Source: Cohnella thermotolerans DSM 17683 | Lineage (GTDB): Bacteria; Bacillota; Bacilli; Paenibacillales; Paenibacillaceae | Direction: 5' to 3' | Assembly (NCBI RefSeq): GCF_000429825.1 | Contig: NZ_AUCP01000028.1 | Coordinates: forward strand, 16,042-80,041 | Length of the DNA stretch: 64,000 nucleotides | Shown here: piece by piece, positions 42,651 to 51,179 of the stretch | Position numbering within the stretch: the first letter of the stretch is position 1 | How the letters are laid out: each line of letters begins with the position of its first letter | Translations under genes and position numbers: made by a program | The notes under the pieces: generated by a model | The model's database searches: none | What the model saw: only the letters and a program-made list of their open reading frames with translations | Told to the model about the DNA's origin: nothing

Positions 42651-44198
42651 ATGCAAAGAAAGTATTCCGTTCTTCTGAGCGCGGCTTTGGTATCCGGCTT
42701 GCTGGCCGGATGCTCCGGCAAGGACGAGAAGGAGCAGGCATCGCCCTCGGCCCAGAGCGGCGGATCGCCTTCGGCAAGCGAGGCGTCGCCCGCACCTTCC
42801 CAGAAGAAGCCGACGGAGATCACGATTATGCTCCCGCTCAACATCGCAGAGACGCCCCCGGATACGATCAAGAACGAAGTGGAGAAGCTGACGAACACGA
42901 AGCTGACGTATCAGTTTTTCCCCGCGGACACGTATGAGGAGAAGCTGAACTCGGCGCTCGCGACCGGTTCGCTGCCTCAGGTCACGTATTTGAAAAACCA
43001 GGCGACGTTCATTCAGATGAAAAGCGCCTTCCGCGACGGCCAGTTCTGGGAGATCGGCCCCTACATGAGCGAGTTCCCGAACCTGAGCAAGCTGAAGCCG
43101 CAAATTCTCGACAATACGAAAGTGGACGGCAAGCTGTATTCGCTGTATATCGGCCGGCCGCTTGCGCGGCAAGGCCTTATCTACCGCAAGGATTGGGCGG
43201 ACAAGCTGAACCTCGAGCCGCCGAAGACGGTCGACGAAGTCGTCGCGATGGCGAAGGCGTTCACCGAACAGGATCCCGACGGCGACGGCAAGCCGAATAC
43301 AATCGGGCTCGCGGACCGCAACGATCTCGTCTACGGGGCGTTCAAGACGATCGCTTCGTGGCTCGGAACGCCGAACAATTGGGGGGAGAAGGACGGCCGA
43401 TTGCAGCCCGACTTCACGTTCCCGCAATACGTGGCGGCCATGGACGTCATGAAGGCGATTCGCGACGCGAAGGCGATGAACCAGGATTTCGCGGCGACGA
43501 GCAAGACCGATCAGGTCAACCTGTTCACGAGCGGCAAAGCCGGTCTCTATATCGGCTCCATGCAGGATATCGATTCGCTGAACAAAGACCTGATCAAGAA
43601 CGTGCCGACCGCGGTCGTCGACACCCAGGCGCTCATCCAAGGTCCCAACGGCCAAGCGACGACCTGGGCGATTCCGGGGTACAACAACGTCGTGCTGTTC
43701 CCGAAGTCCGCCGTCAAGGACGAAGCGGAGCTGAAGAAAGTGCTCGCCTTCTTCGACCAAATGATGACGCCGCAGATCGCCAATCTGATGTTTTGGGGCA
43801 TCGAAGGGAAGCATTACACCGTCGTCGACGGCAAAGCGAAAGTCGCGGACGACAAAGACCTCGTGGAGCGCGAAGTGAAGGGCTACAAGGACAGCGTCAT
43901 CGGCGAACCCGAGACGAACGGCATGTACGAGAGCTACAACACGCTCGAAGGCCGCATTCACGCCGAGGAGTTCACGGTCGAGAACGAGAAGATCGCCATC
44001 CACGATCCGACGGCCGCGCTCGATTCCCCGACGTACACGGAGAAGGGCCAGGAGCTGCAGACGTTGATTACCGACGCGACGTACCAGTACATTTACGGCA
44101 AAATCGACAAGGCGGGCTTCGACAAGGCTATCGAGCAATGGAAAAGCCGAGGCGGGGACAAGATCATCGAAGAATTCAACGCGGCGTACAAAAAATAA
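42651..44198 (+). CDS. Sugar-binding lipoprotein, YtcQ/LplA-like (second of two tandem copies)
   Basis: A protein of 515 aa with lipobox Leu-Ala-Gly-Cys at about residue 21, a Ser/Pro/Ala linker to about residue 55, and an LplA-type binding fold. A GGAGGTC site lies upstream. It directly precedes the two permease genes and is the likely main binding subunit of that importer, with the protein from 40854 as a second receptor of altered specificity (inference). A stem-loop follows the stop. Confidence 0.92.
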   Translation: MQRKYSVLLSAALVSGLLAGCSGKDEKEQASPSAQSGGSPSASEASPAPSQKKPTEITIMLPLNIAETPPDTIKNEVEKLTNTKLTYQFFPADTYEEKLNSALATGSLPQVTYLKNQATFIQMKSAFRDGQFWEIGPYMSEFPNLSKLKPQILDNTKVDGKLYSLYIGRPLARQGLIYRKDWADKLNLEPPKTVDEVVAMAKAFTEQDPDGDGKPNTIGLADRNDLVYGAFKTIASWLGTPNNWGEKDGRLQPDFTFPQYVAAMDVMKAIRDAKAMNQDFAATSKTDQVNLFTSGKAGLYIGSMQDIDSLNKDLIKNVPTAVVDTQALIQGPNGQATTWAIPGYNNVVLFPKSAVKDEAELKKVLAFFDQMMTPQIANLMFWGIEGKHYTVVDGKAKVADDKDLVEREVKGYKDSVIGEPETNGMYESYNTLEGRIHAEEFTVENEKIAIHDPTAALDSPTYTEKGQELQTLITDATYQYIYGKIDKAGFDKAIEQWKSRGGDKIIEEFNAAYKK

Positions 44199-44207
44199 GA
44201 CAAAGAC

Positions 44208-44232
44208 GAGGCCGCCGCGGTCCGGCGGCCTC
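44208..44232 (+). terminator. Stem-loop between binding-protein and permease genes
   Basis: GAGGCCGCC pairs with GGCGGCCTC around a 7-nt loop, with no T-run. As in the loci at 17325 and 25975, it lies between the binding-protein gene and the permeases. Confidence 0.6.
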
Positions 44233-44267
44233 CCCGATTCGCGCGGGCGCGGGGAGGAGGAGAAGCG

Positions 44268-45218
44268 ATGCAGGAAGCGATCGTCCGGACGGAACCGGCG
44301 GTCAGAAAGAGCGAGAGCCGGCTGTCCAAGCGGCTTGTCCGCAACAAGTGGCTCTACCTGATGGTGCTGCCGGGCCTCATGTATTTTATCGTTTTCAAAT
44401 ATATACCGATGTACGGGCTCCTCATTTCTTTCCAGGATTACAAGCCGTTCAAAGGCATTGCGGGCAGCGAATGGGTCGGCCTGGAGCATTTCCGCAGACT
44501 GTTCGCCGAGCCCGACTTCCTGAACATTTTGCTGAACACGATCATTTTGTTCGGGCTCAACCTGCTTTTTTTCTTCCCGATTCCAATTATTCTGTCGCTG
44601 ATGCTGAACGAGGTGCGGATCTCGTTTGTCAAACGCTTTTTCCAGACGCTCATTTATTTGCCGCATTTCATGTCCTGGGTCATCATCGTGTCCATCAGCT
44701 ATGTCATGCTGACGATGGACGGGGGCATCATCAACGAGCTGATCGCGGGCCTGGGCTTCGAGAAAATCAATTTCCTGCTCAGTCCGGAATGGTTCCGCCC
44801 GACCTACATCCTTCAGGTGATCTGGCGGGAGGCAGGCTGGGGAACGATCATCTATTTGGCGGCCATTGCGTCGATCGACCCGCAGCTCTATGAGGCGGCC
44901 CGCATGGACGGCGCCGGCCGGCTCCGCCAAATCTGGCATATTACGCTGCCGGCGATCCGCAGCGTCATTATCGTGCTGCTTATTCTCAAAATCGGGGACG
45001 TGCTGGAGCTCGGCTTCGAACACGTCTATCTGCTGCTCAATTCGATGAACCGCGACGTCGCGGAGATTATCGACACTTACGTCTACACGGCGGGGCTGCA
45101 GCAAATGAAATTCAGTTATAGTACGGCTATCGGCTTTTTCAAATCGCTGGTCGGGCTCGTGCTGGTCGTGCTGGCGAACCGGCTTGCGAAAAAAATGGGC
45201 GAGGAAGGCGTCTACTAA
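44268..45218 (+). CDS. ABC transporter permease, LplB/YteP-like
   Basis: A protein of 316 aa with six membrane segments, the MLNEVRISFVKRFFQT segment of this subgroup, and the EAA loop YEAARMDGAGRLRQIWHI. A GGGAGGAGGAG site lies upstream. It is close in sequence to the permease at 2334. It forms the channel with the product of 45246. Confidence 0.93.
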   Translation: MQEAIVRTEPAVRKSESRLSKRLVRNKWLYLMVLPGLMYFIVFKYIPMYGLLISFQDYKPFKGIAGSEWVGLEHFRRLFAEPDFLNILLNTIILFGLNLLFFFPIPIILSLMLNEVRISFVKRFFQTLIYLPHFMSWVIIVSISYVMLTMDGGIINELIAGLGFEKINFLLSPEWFRPTYILQVIWREAGWGTIIYLAAIASIDPQLYEAARMDGAGRLRQIWHITLPAIRSVIIVLLILKIGDVLELGFEHVYLLLNSMNRDVAEIIDTYVYTAGLQQMKFSYSTAIGFFKSLVGLVLVVLANRLAKKMGEEGVY

Positions 45219-45245
45219 AGCGCGAACGAGAGGAGGTTTGGAGAT

Positions 45246-46121
45246 ATGGCAGAGGATCGAAGGCTGGCCGGCCGTCTGTTCGCCGCCGTCAACTATGCGC
45301 TGCTGACGCTGGTCGCTCTGGCGACGGTGCTTCCTTTCATTCACGTGCTGGCGGGTTCCTTCACGACGAGCGCGGAGATGGCCGCCCGCAAGTTCGTGCT
45401 CGTTCCGACGGACTGGAGCTTGGAGGCTTACCGGTTTATTTTCTCCACGAATACGATCTTCCGGGCGATGGCCGTATCCGTCGGCATTACGGTTGCCGGG
45501 ACGCTGTTCAGCATGCTCATCACGTCCATGATGGCGTACGGGCTGTCGCGCAAAGATTTGGACGGGCGCCGCATCTTCCTGTTCCTCGTTGTGTTCACGA
45601 TGCTGTTCAACGGCGGGCTCATCCCGACGTTCCTCGTCGTCAAGGAGCTCGGCCTGATCGATCATTACGCCGCGCTCGTGCTGCCGCTGACGATCAACGC
45701 GTTCAACCTGATCATTCTGAAAAATTTTTTCCAGAACATCCCCGAAGGGCTGGAGGAATCGGCCAAAATCGACGGCTGCAGCGACTTCGGCATTCTGTTC
45801 CGCATCGTGCTGCCGCTGTCGATGCCGGCCATCGCGACGATCTCCCTGTTCTACGCGGTGACGTACTGGAATACGTACTTAAACGCCATTCTGTACTTGA
45901 ACGACAGCGAAATGTGGCCGATCCAGGTGCTGCTGCGGCAGATCGTCGTGCTCGCGAGCGGCTTCGATTACAGCTCGGAGCTGGACGGCGTCACGCCGCC
46001 GCCGGACCAGGCAGTGAAGATGGCGGTCATCGTTGTGGCGACGCTGCCGATTTTGATCGTCTATCCGTTCCTGCAAAAGCATTTCGCCAAGGGAGCGCTG
46101 CTGGGTTCGATGAAAGGGTGA
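45246..46121 (+). CDS. ABC transporter permease, LplC/YtcP-like
   Basis: A protein of 291 aa with six membrane segments, the EAA loop GLEESAKIDGCSDFGILF and a GSMKG tail. GAGGAGGT lies 8 nt upstream. It is followed after 24 nt by the GH105 gene, so import and first hydrolysis are co-expressed. Confidence 0.93.
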   Translation: MAEDRRLAGRLFAAVNYALLTLVALATVLPFIHVLAGSFTTSAEMAARKFVLVPTDWSLEAYRFIFSTNTIFRAMAVSVGITVAGTLFSMLITSMMAYGLSRKDLDGRRIFLFLVVFTMLFNGGLIPTFLVVKELGLIDHYAALVLPLTINAFNLIILKNFFQNIPEGLEESAKIDGCSDFGILFRIVLPLSMPAIATISLFYAVTYWNTYLNAILYLNDSEMWPIQVLLRQIVVLASGFDYSSELDGVTPPPDQAVKMAVIVVATLPILIVYPFLQKHFAKGALLGSMKG

Positions 46122-46145
46122 CCAATCACGGGGGGAGCGAGGGAG

Positions 46146-47249
46146 ATGAACGCGATTCAAACGGAACGAGCGCCGATCGAATGGGCGGGCTTCGCCTGCG
46201 ACGCTTTGATGCGGGCTTATGCGCCCGGAGAGCTGCCTCCGGCGCACCGGTGGCATTATCACCAGGGCGTCTTCCTGTGCGGGATGGAGCGGCTGGCGGA
46301 AGCGACCGACGAAGCGCGTTACGACGACTACATTCGCGGCTATGTGGACGATCTCGTCGACGATCGGGGCAACTTCTGCTTCGCCCGCGACGAGCTGGAC
46401 GCGATCCAGGCGGGCTTGCTGCTGTTCCGTCTCTACGAGCGGACGGGACAGTCCCGGTACCGCGTCGCGGCCGGCAAGCTAAGGGGACTGTTCGATACGC
46501 TGAACCGCACGTCGGAGGGAGGCTTCTGGCACAAGGACAAGTATCCCTACCAGATGTGGCTGGACGGCCTTTATATGGGCGGCGTCTTCGCGCTGCGGTA
46601 CGCGAACGCGTTCGGCGATCCGGAGCTGCGGGCGCTGGCGCTCCATCAGGAGAAGCTGATGCGCAAGCATATGCGGGACCCGCGAACCGGGCTGCTGTAC
46701 CACGCGTGGGACGAGAGCCGGCGGATGCCGTGGGCGGACCCGGACACGGGCTGCTCGCCGGAGTTCTGGGGGCGGTCGCTCGGCTGGTACGGGCTGGCGC
46801 TGGCGCAATTTCTCGACCTGCTGCCGGAGGACGAGCCGGCGAGGGCGGAATTGGAAGTTGCGCAGCGGGACTTCCTGCAGGCGCTCATCCGCTGCCAGGA
46901 CGCGGAGAGCGGACTGTGGTACCAGGTCGTGGACAAAGGGGAGCGGCCGGACAACTGGCTGGAGACGTCCTGCTCGAGCCTGTTCGTCTACGCATTGGCT
47001 AGGGGCGTCAAGCAGGGCGTCGTCGGCTTCGACGGCCTGGAAGCCGCGCGGCGGGGGTACAGCGGGTTGATTCGAGCGGTTGCCGAAGCGGGAGACGGCG
47101 GGGAGTTCGTCCTGCCGAACATCTGCATCGGCACCTCGGCCGGCGACTACGAGAACTATGTGACCCGGCCGACGAGCCCCAACGACTTGCACGGCGTGGG
47201 CGCGTTCGTCATGGCCTGCGCGGAGATGGAGGACCTGGTTGCGCGGTGA
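46146..47249 (+). CDS. Unsaturated rhamnogalacturonyl hydrolase (GH105, YteR-like)
   Basis: An (alpha/alpha)6-barrel enzyme of 367 aa without signal peptide. It should hydrolyse unsaturated galacturonyl-rhamnose units produced by rhamnogalacturonan lyases. Family features are HRWHYHQGVFLCGME, the catalytic region GFWHKDKYPYQMWLDGLYMG (Asp in MWLDG), and WGRSLGWYGLAL with the C-terminal SSLFVYALARG. A GGGAGCGAGGGAG site lies upstream. The gene order regulator, binding proteins, permeases, GH105 matches the B. subtilis yte/ytc locus, which points to rhamnogalacturonan as the carbon source. Confidence 0.93.
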   Translation: MNAIQTERAPIEWAGFACDALMRAYAPGELPPAHRWHYHQGVFLCGMERLAEATDEARYDDYIRGYVDDLVDDRGNFCFARDELDAIQAGLLLFRLYERTGQSRYRVAAGKLRGLFDTLNRTSEGGFWHKDKYPYQMWLDGLYMGGVFALRYANAFGDPELRALALHQEKLMRKHMRDPRTGLLYHAWDESRRMPWADPDTGCSPEFWGRSLGWYGLALAQFLDLLPEDEPARAELEVAQRDFLQALIRCQDAESGLWYQVVDKGERPDNWLETSCSSLFVYALARGVKQGVVGFDGLEAARRGYSGLIRAVAEAGDGGEFVLPNICIGTSAGDYENYVTRPTSPNDLHGVGAFVMACAEMEDLVAR

Positions 47250-47596
47250 TCATGCTGACGCGCTGTAAGCTCGAAAATCGATCAAAATCGAGAAATGGCG
47301 ACGAAGGGCTGGGCACCTACCGTCGCCATTCTCATGGTTATGGGAGCTAGGAGCCCACGTACTCTTTGGAACAGCACCTTTTGGGTGGAGGGACGTGTTT
47401 AACTCCGGAGATATTCGGGAGCTCTGATCGCCGAAGTCTTTTAGTCTCTCCTGGATAGCCGCCAAGGTTTCGCCCGTTCGGGCTAACGTGATGATGGCCC
47501 GAAAATGCAGAAGGCGGTTGTCCGTATACAAGCGCTTGTTCCCGGACAATTCAAGCGGAGGGATCCTTCCGATCCGGGTGTAGTAGCGGATAGAGG
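47250..47596 (-). pseudogene. MerR-type regulator remnant
   Basis: The minus strand from 47596 reads SIRYYTRIGRIPPLELSGN, then KRLYTDNRLLHFRAIITLAR and ETLAAIQERLKDF, the HTH and wing of a MerR regulator. The N-terminal part of the HTH is missing: the stop of the DedA gene (47601) interrupts it. After about 60 residues homology ends and the frame runs through an unrelated hairpin. The remnant seems to be cut at both ends. Confidence 0.7.
47294..47330. repeat. Hairpin with the same stem as 13099-13142
   Basis: AATGGCGACG (47294-47303) and CGTCGCCATT (47321-47330) flank a 17-nt loop. Both arms and the loop length equal those at 13100-13136, while the loop sequence differs. It lies just after the GH105 stop but has no T-run. 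Confidence 0.7.
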
Positions 47597-47600
47597 GGGC

Positions 47601-48239
47601 TCAGTCGGCCTCCCCCTCTAATTTGCGCAAACGAGCCTTCAGGCGGCGCTTGTTCCATTTCAGTGCCAGAATGGCGGCTAACAAGACGACAAGACCAAGC
47701 GACACGTATTTCAACGACCGCTCCACCCAGCCGAAAATCAGCTGCCATTGCTCGCCGAACCCGTAGCCGATGCCTACGAAGACGGCAACCCACACCGCCG
47801 AGCCGATATAGGCGTACCAGGCGAAGGTGCGGAACGGTACGCGGATAATGCCTGCGAAATAGCCGATAAACTGCCTGACACCCGGCACGAAGTAGCTGAA
47901 AAGCAGCAACCGGTTGCCGTATTTGTCGTAAAACGTTCTCGTTTTCTCCACGTACTCGGGCTTCAGGAACAGCCATTTGCCGTACCGCTCGATGAGCGGC
48001 ATCCCCAGCTTGTAGCCGAGCCAATAGGTGATCGTCATGCCCATGATCGACCCCGCGAAAGCCGCGCCGAGGGCCGGCAGCAGCGCGAGCACGCCTTTGT
48101 AGGACAAGTAGCCGGTATAGGTGAGCGTCGTGTTGCCCGGGGGGATCGGCAGCGCAATCGCGTCCAGGGGCAACCCGAACAGCAGAACAAGATACCCGTA
48201 ATGCGCAAACAATCGTTCGATCAAGTCCAGAGCTTGCAT
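47601..48239 (-). CDS. DedA family membrane protein
   Basis: A protein of 212 aa of the DedA/SNARE-associated family, polytopic membrane proteins linked to lipid scrambling and envelope homeostasis. Typical motifs are LFGLPLDAIALPIPPGNT near the start, FAGSIMGMTITYWLG, and the re-entrant FSYFVPGVRQFIGYFAG with Arg and Gly. The ATG at 48239 has AAAGGAGT 6 nt upstream and replaces a longer start at 48269. The MerR remnant follows it directly. Confidence 0.92.
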   Translation of the reverse strand: MQALDLIERLFAHYGYLVLLFGLPLDAIALPIPPGNTTLTYTGYLSYKGVLALLPALGAAFAGSIMGMTITYWLGYKLGMPLIERYGKWLFLKPEYVEKTRTFYDKYGNRLLLFSYFVPGVRQFIGYFAGIIRVPFRTFAWYAYIGSAVWVAVFVGIGYGFGEQWQLIFGWVERSLKYVSLGLVVLLAAILALKWNKRRLKARLRKLEGEAD

Positions 48240-48456
48240 GAAGAGACTCCTTTTACCTTCGGAATTCAACGATTATGTCCGTCTGCTCACCATGATGAGA
48301 GGGAGTTCTTAAAACTTGCTTAAGCCGATTTTTAAGACGGTCTTTAATCGAGAGGTTAACGGTTATTTTAGCAAATCATTAAGCTCAACTCCATGTTCTT
48401 TATGGTAAAATATGGGCGATAGGGCGGTTCATCAAATTCCCTTTAAGGAGGAGACG

Positions 48457-48852
48457 ATGTTGGGCTTGGTAAAGTTTTCGGTGCATGTACGGCTGGTCTC
48501 GGATTTGGAACGGTCCCGGCGCTATTACCGTGAGGTGCTCGGCTGCGACGTGAACGATTTTTGGGCGGTGCGGGACGACTTTAGGCTGGGCTTCAAGCTG
48601 CTCCAAGCGGAGCGGGACGAGGACGTTCGCCCCAACCCGCGGGCGGCGCATCACGCCGTTTCCTGGGACACCTACGCTTACGTCGAAACCCACCCGGAGC
48701 TGGACGAGCTCTATGAGGAGCTTCGGGGCAAGGGGGCTGCGTTTGCCCAGGAGCCGACGTTGACGGAAGCGGACTGGGGGACGTGGAAGGAATTCGCTGT
48801 GAAGGACCCGGACGGCTACGTCGTCGCCTTCGGTTCCGGGAAGAAGAAGTAG
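48457..48852 (+). CDS. VOC family protein (glyoxalase/bleomycin resistance fold)
   Basis: A protein of 131 aa with two beta-alpha-beta-beta-beta units: FSVHVRLVSDLERSRRYYREVLGC and the second half ending EFAVKDPDGYVVAFGS. Metal ligand candidates are the His in FSVHV and the Glu in KEFAVKDPDG. The ATG at 48457 has AAGGAGG 5 nt upstream. The substrate is unknown. Confidence 0.85.
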   Translation: MLGLVKFSVHVRLVSDLERSRRYYREVLGCDVNDFWAVRDDFRLGFKLLQAERDEDVRPNPRAAHHAVSWDTYAYVETHPELDELYEELRGKGAAFAQEPTLTEADWGTWKEFAVKDPDGYVVAFGSGKKK

Positions 48853-48855
48853 ACG

Positions 48856-49417
48856 ATGGAGAGGCGCTATAAAGCGATTCTGTTCGATCTGGACAACACG
48901 CTGCTTGACTTCAATCGTCGATCGTAAGCGCGATGAGACGGACATGCGGCGATCACGGCTTGTTCCGGGACGACCCGGACGGGTGGGAAGCGTTCTGGGC
49001 GGCTTTTTTGGAGCATAATTTCAAGCATTGGACAGATTTCGCGGGCGGCGGGAACGTTCGATCGATGGCGGACGTGTTGAAGTTCTCTTTCAGTGATTCT
49101 CTCTTGGGGACGCCGGAGGAGCTGCATGAACAGCTGTCGGGAACCTACTGGAATTATTTCTGCGGCACCTGCATTTTCGAAGAGGGGGCGGAGAGGTTGC
49201 TATCCGTTCTTCCGGACAGCTATGCGCTCGGGATCGTAAGCAACGGCGTCGGCGAAGCGCAGCGGCGAAGGCTGCAGGCGGGGGGGGAATCGAAGGCCGG
49301 TTCCGGGCGGGAATCGATTTTTGCTACTACAATCGAAGCCGTTCGGAGCTGCCTGCGGGTGTGGAACCGAAGTTCGTCGTCACGGAGCTTCCGGCGCTAA
49401 CGAACTTATTAGAATAA
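48856..49417 (+). pseudogene. HAD hydrolase (YjjG-like) in three out-of-frame fragments
   Basis: Fragment 1 (48856-48926) reads MERRYKAILFDLDNTLLDF with the HAD nucleophile and then stops. Fragment 2 (from about 48933) carries HNFKHWTDFAGG through SYALGIVSNGVGEAQRRRL. Fragment 3 (about 49282-49417, other frame) reads GIDFCYYNRSRSELPAGVEP and ends TELPALTNLLE, the family C-terminus. The cap region after motif I and the motif III/IV part are deleted. It begins 3 nt after the VOC gene stop, so it was once in an operon with it. Confidence 0.85.
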
Positions 49418-49427
49418 TAGCTGGGAG

Positions 49428-49471
49428 GGCTGCCGCAAAAGGAGCATAGGCTTCGAAGCGGCGGCCTTTTT
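49428..49471 (+). terminator. Terminator after the HAD remnant
   Basis: GGCTGCCGC (49428-49436) pairs with GCGGCGGCC (49458-49466) with one mismatch, followed by five T residues. Confidence 0.65.
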
Positions 49472-49652
49472 GGTGTAGCGAGCGGGAGTGGCTTGGCGGG
49501 AATGTGGCGCGTTGGGCATAAGGGAGTCCCGAGATCAAGCGCCCGCAATGGCAACGACGGTGTCTGACGAGAGGGGATAAGCCTACAAATGCGAGACAGA
49601 GAGCGTGCTAGCGGGTAAAAAATCCCCCGGCCGTTGTTGTACAGTTTGTCAG

Positions 49653-49680
49653 TTGAAAGCGTACATTCGAGTTATAAAAT
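49653..49680 (+). promoter_or_regulatory. Promoter of the amidase gene
   Basis: TTGAAA (49653-49658) and TAAAAT (49675-49680) are 16 nt apart, about 100 nt upstream of the start at 49782. The AT-rich leader has no other gene. The whole gap 49418-49781 holds only the terminator and this promoter. Confidence 0.5.
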
Positions 49681-49781
49681 ATATCATACAATGGTAATCG
49701 AATTTACATGATAGACGAAATAATCAAGCGATTCGATCGATTCCGAGCAAAACTTGACATGATGAGATGGGAGTGGGGCTC

Positions 49782-51005
49782 ATGCAAAAGCAAAAACTGT
49801 ACGTTAACGGGGAGAGGCTGAAGGCGACGATCGAGACGTTTGCGGATTTCGGGCGCACGGCGAATAACGGCGTTACCCGGCTATCGCTGACCGAGGAAGA
49901 CGTCAAAGCCCGCCATTATTTCCGCGCCTGCTGCGAAGAGCTGGGCATGACGGTGAAGGTCGACGACATGGGCAATATGTACGCGACGCTGGCCGGCACG
50001 GAGAATGCGCCTCCGATCGTTATGGGCTCTCACCTCGATTCGGTCAAGAAGGGCGGCCGCTTCGACGGCGTGCTCGGGGTCATCTCCGGCCTGGAGGTTG
50101 TCCGTACGCTGGTCGATCACGGGATCAAGCCGCGAATTCCGGTGACCGTCATGAACTTCACGAACGAGGAGGGTGCGCGCTTCGAGCCTTCGATGATGGC
50201 GTCGGGCGTCCTCTCGGGCAAGTTCGACAAGAGCGTCATGCTTAGCAAACGGGACGCGGACGGCGTGACGTTCGACGAGGCGCTGAACGCCAGCGGGTAC
50301 GCGGGCGAGGCCGGGAACCGCATCAAGGAAGCGACCGCTTATTTGGAGCTGCATATCGAACAAGGGCCGGTGCTGGAAAAAGAACAGTTGAAAATCGGCG
50401 TCGTCGATTGCGTCGTCGGCATGGTGTGTTACGAGATCGAAGTGACGGGGCAATCGAACCATGCGGGGACGACGCCGATGGGGCTGCGCAAAGACGCATT
50501 GTTCGCCGCAACCGACCTGATCGCGGAGCTGCGCGGCAAGCTGGGCGACCTGGACGGCGAACTCGTGTTCACAATGGGACGGCTCAACGTCTATCCGAAC
50601 ATTCATACGGTCATTCCGAACAAGGTCGTCTTCACGGTCGAAGCCCGGCATAAAAATGAAGACGTCATCCGCGAAGTGGAGAAGATCCTCCTCGGGCTCC
50701 CCGGGCAGCAGGGCGGCTGCGAGATTAAACGCACGAAGCTGTGGAGCCGCGACACCGTCTGGTTCGACCCGTCGATCGTCGGCGCGGTGGAAGCCGCGGC
50801 TCAATCTTACGGCTACCCTTATAAGAAAATGGCCAGCGGAGCGGGGCACGACGCGCAGTTCGTCGCGAGCTTCCTGCCGTCGGCGATGATCTTCGTTCCG
50901 AGCGTCAACGGGCAAAGCCACTGCGAGGAGGAATTCACGCCGTACGAGGATTGCGAGAAGGGCGTCAACGTGCTGTTGGAGACGGTACTGTCGCTGCTGG
51001 GGTAA
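49782..51005 (+). CDS. Zn-dependent hydrolase, N-carbamoyl-L-amino-acid hydrolase / allantoate amidohydrolase family (M20)
   Basis: An enzyme of 407 aa of the hydantoinase/carbamoylase amidase family. Metal-binding segments are MGSHLDSVKKGGRFDGVLG (His and Asp), NFTNEEGARF (Glu-Glu), LELHIEQGPVLE (His) and the C-terminal AGHDAQF (His). The dimerisation domain has GQSNHAGTTPMGLRKDAL. The ATG at 49782 has GGGAGTGGGG upstream; the in-frame ATG at 49767 is an alternative. No hydantoinase or purine genes are adjacent, so the natural substrate (carbamoyl amino acid, allantoate or ureidoglycolate) is open. Confidence 0.92.
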   Translation: MQKQKLYVNGERLKATIETFADFGRTANNGVTRLSLTEEDVKARHYFRACCEELGMTVKVDDMGNMYATLAGTENAPPIVMGSHLDSVKKGGRFDGVLGVISGLEVVRTLVDHGIKPRIPVTVMNFTNEEGARFEPSMMASGVLSGKFDKSVMLSKRDADGVTFDEALNASGYAGEAGNRIKEATAYLELHIEQGPVLEKEQLKIGVVDCVVGMVCYEIEVTGQSNHAGTTPMGLRKDALFAATDLIAELRGKLGDLDGELVFTMGRLNVYPNIHTVIPNKVVFTVEARHKNEDVIREVEKILLGLPGQQGGCEIKRTKLWSRDTVWFDPSIVGAVEAAAQSYGYPYKKMASGAGHDAQFVASFLPSAMIFVPSVNGQSHCEEEFTPYEDCEKGVNVLLETVLSLLG

Positions 51006-51179
51006 AGCCGAATCCTTCGTTTAAGAGCGGCGGAGCGGAAATTTCCCCGCCCTGCCGCGCTTATGTTATGCCGGACCCGTCCGCGAACAAGCGGCGGGCG
51101 ACGAGGAAGCGGGCAAGGCATCCGGGATTCAGCCGCAGCCGAAAGCCTATCTGGAGAAAATCGGGCGCCTCGTTGTCCG

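Noticed and set aside
42642..45665. A minus-strand open frame of 1007 codons opposite binding-protein and permease genes
   Set aside because: It is antisense to three well-supported genes, is rich in Arg/His/Asp/Gln as GC-rich shadow frames are, and has no recognised domain or ribosome site.
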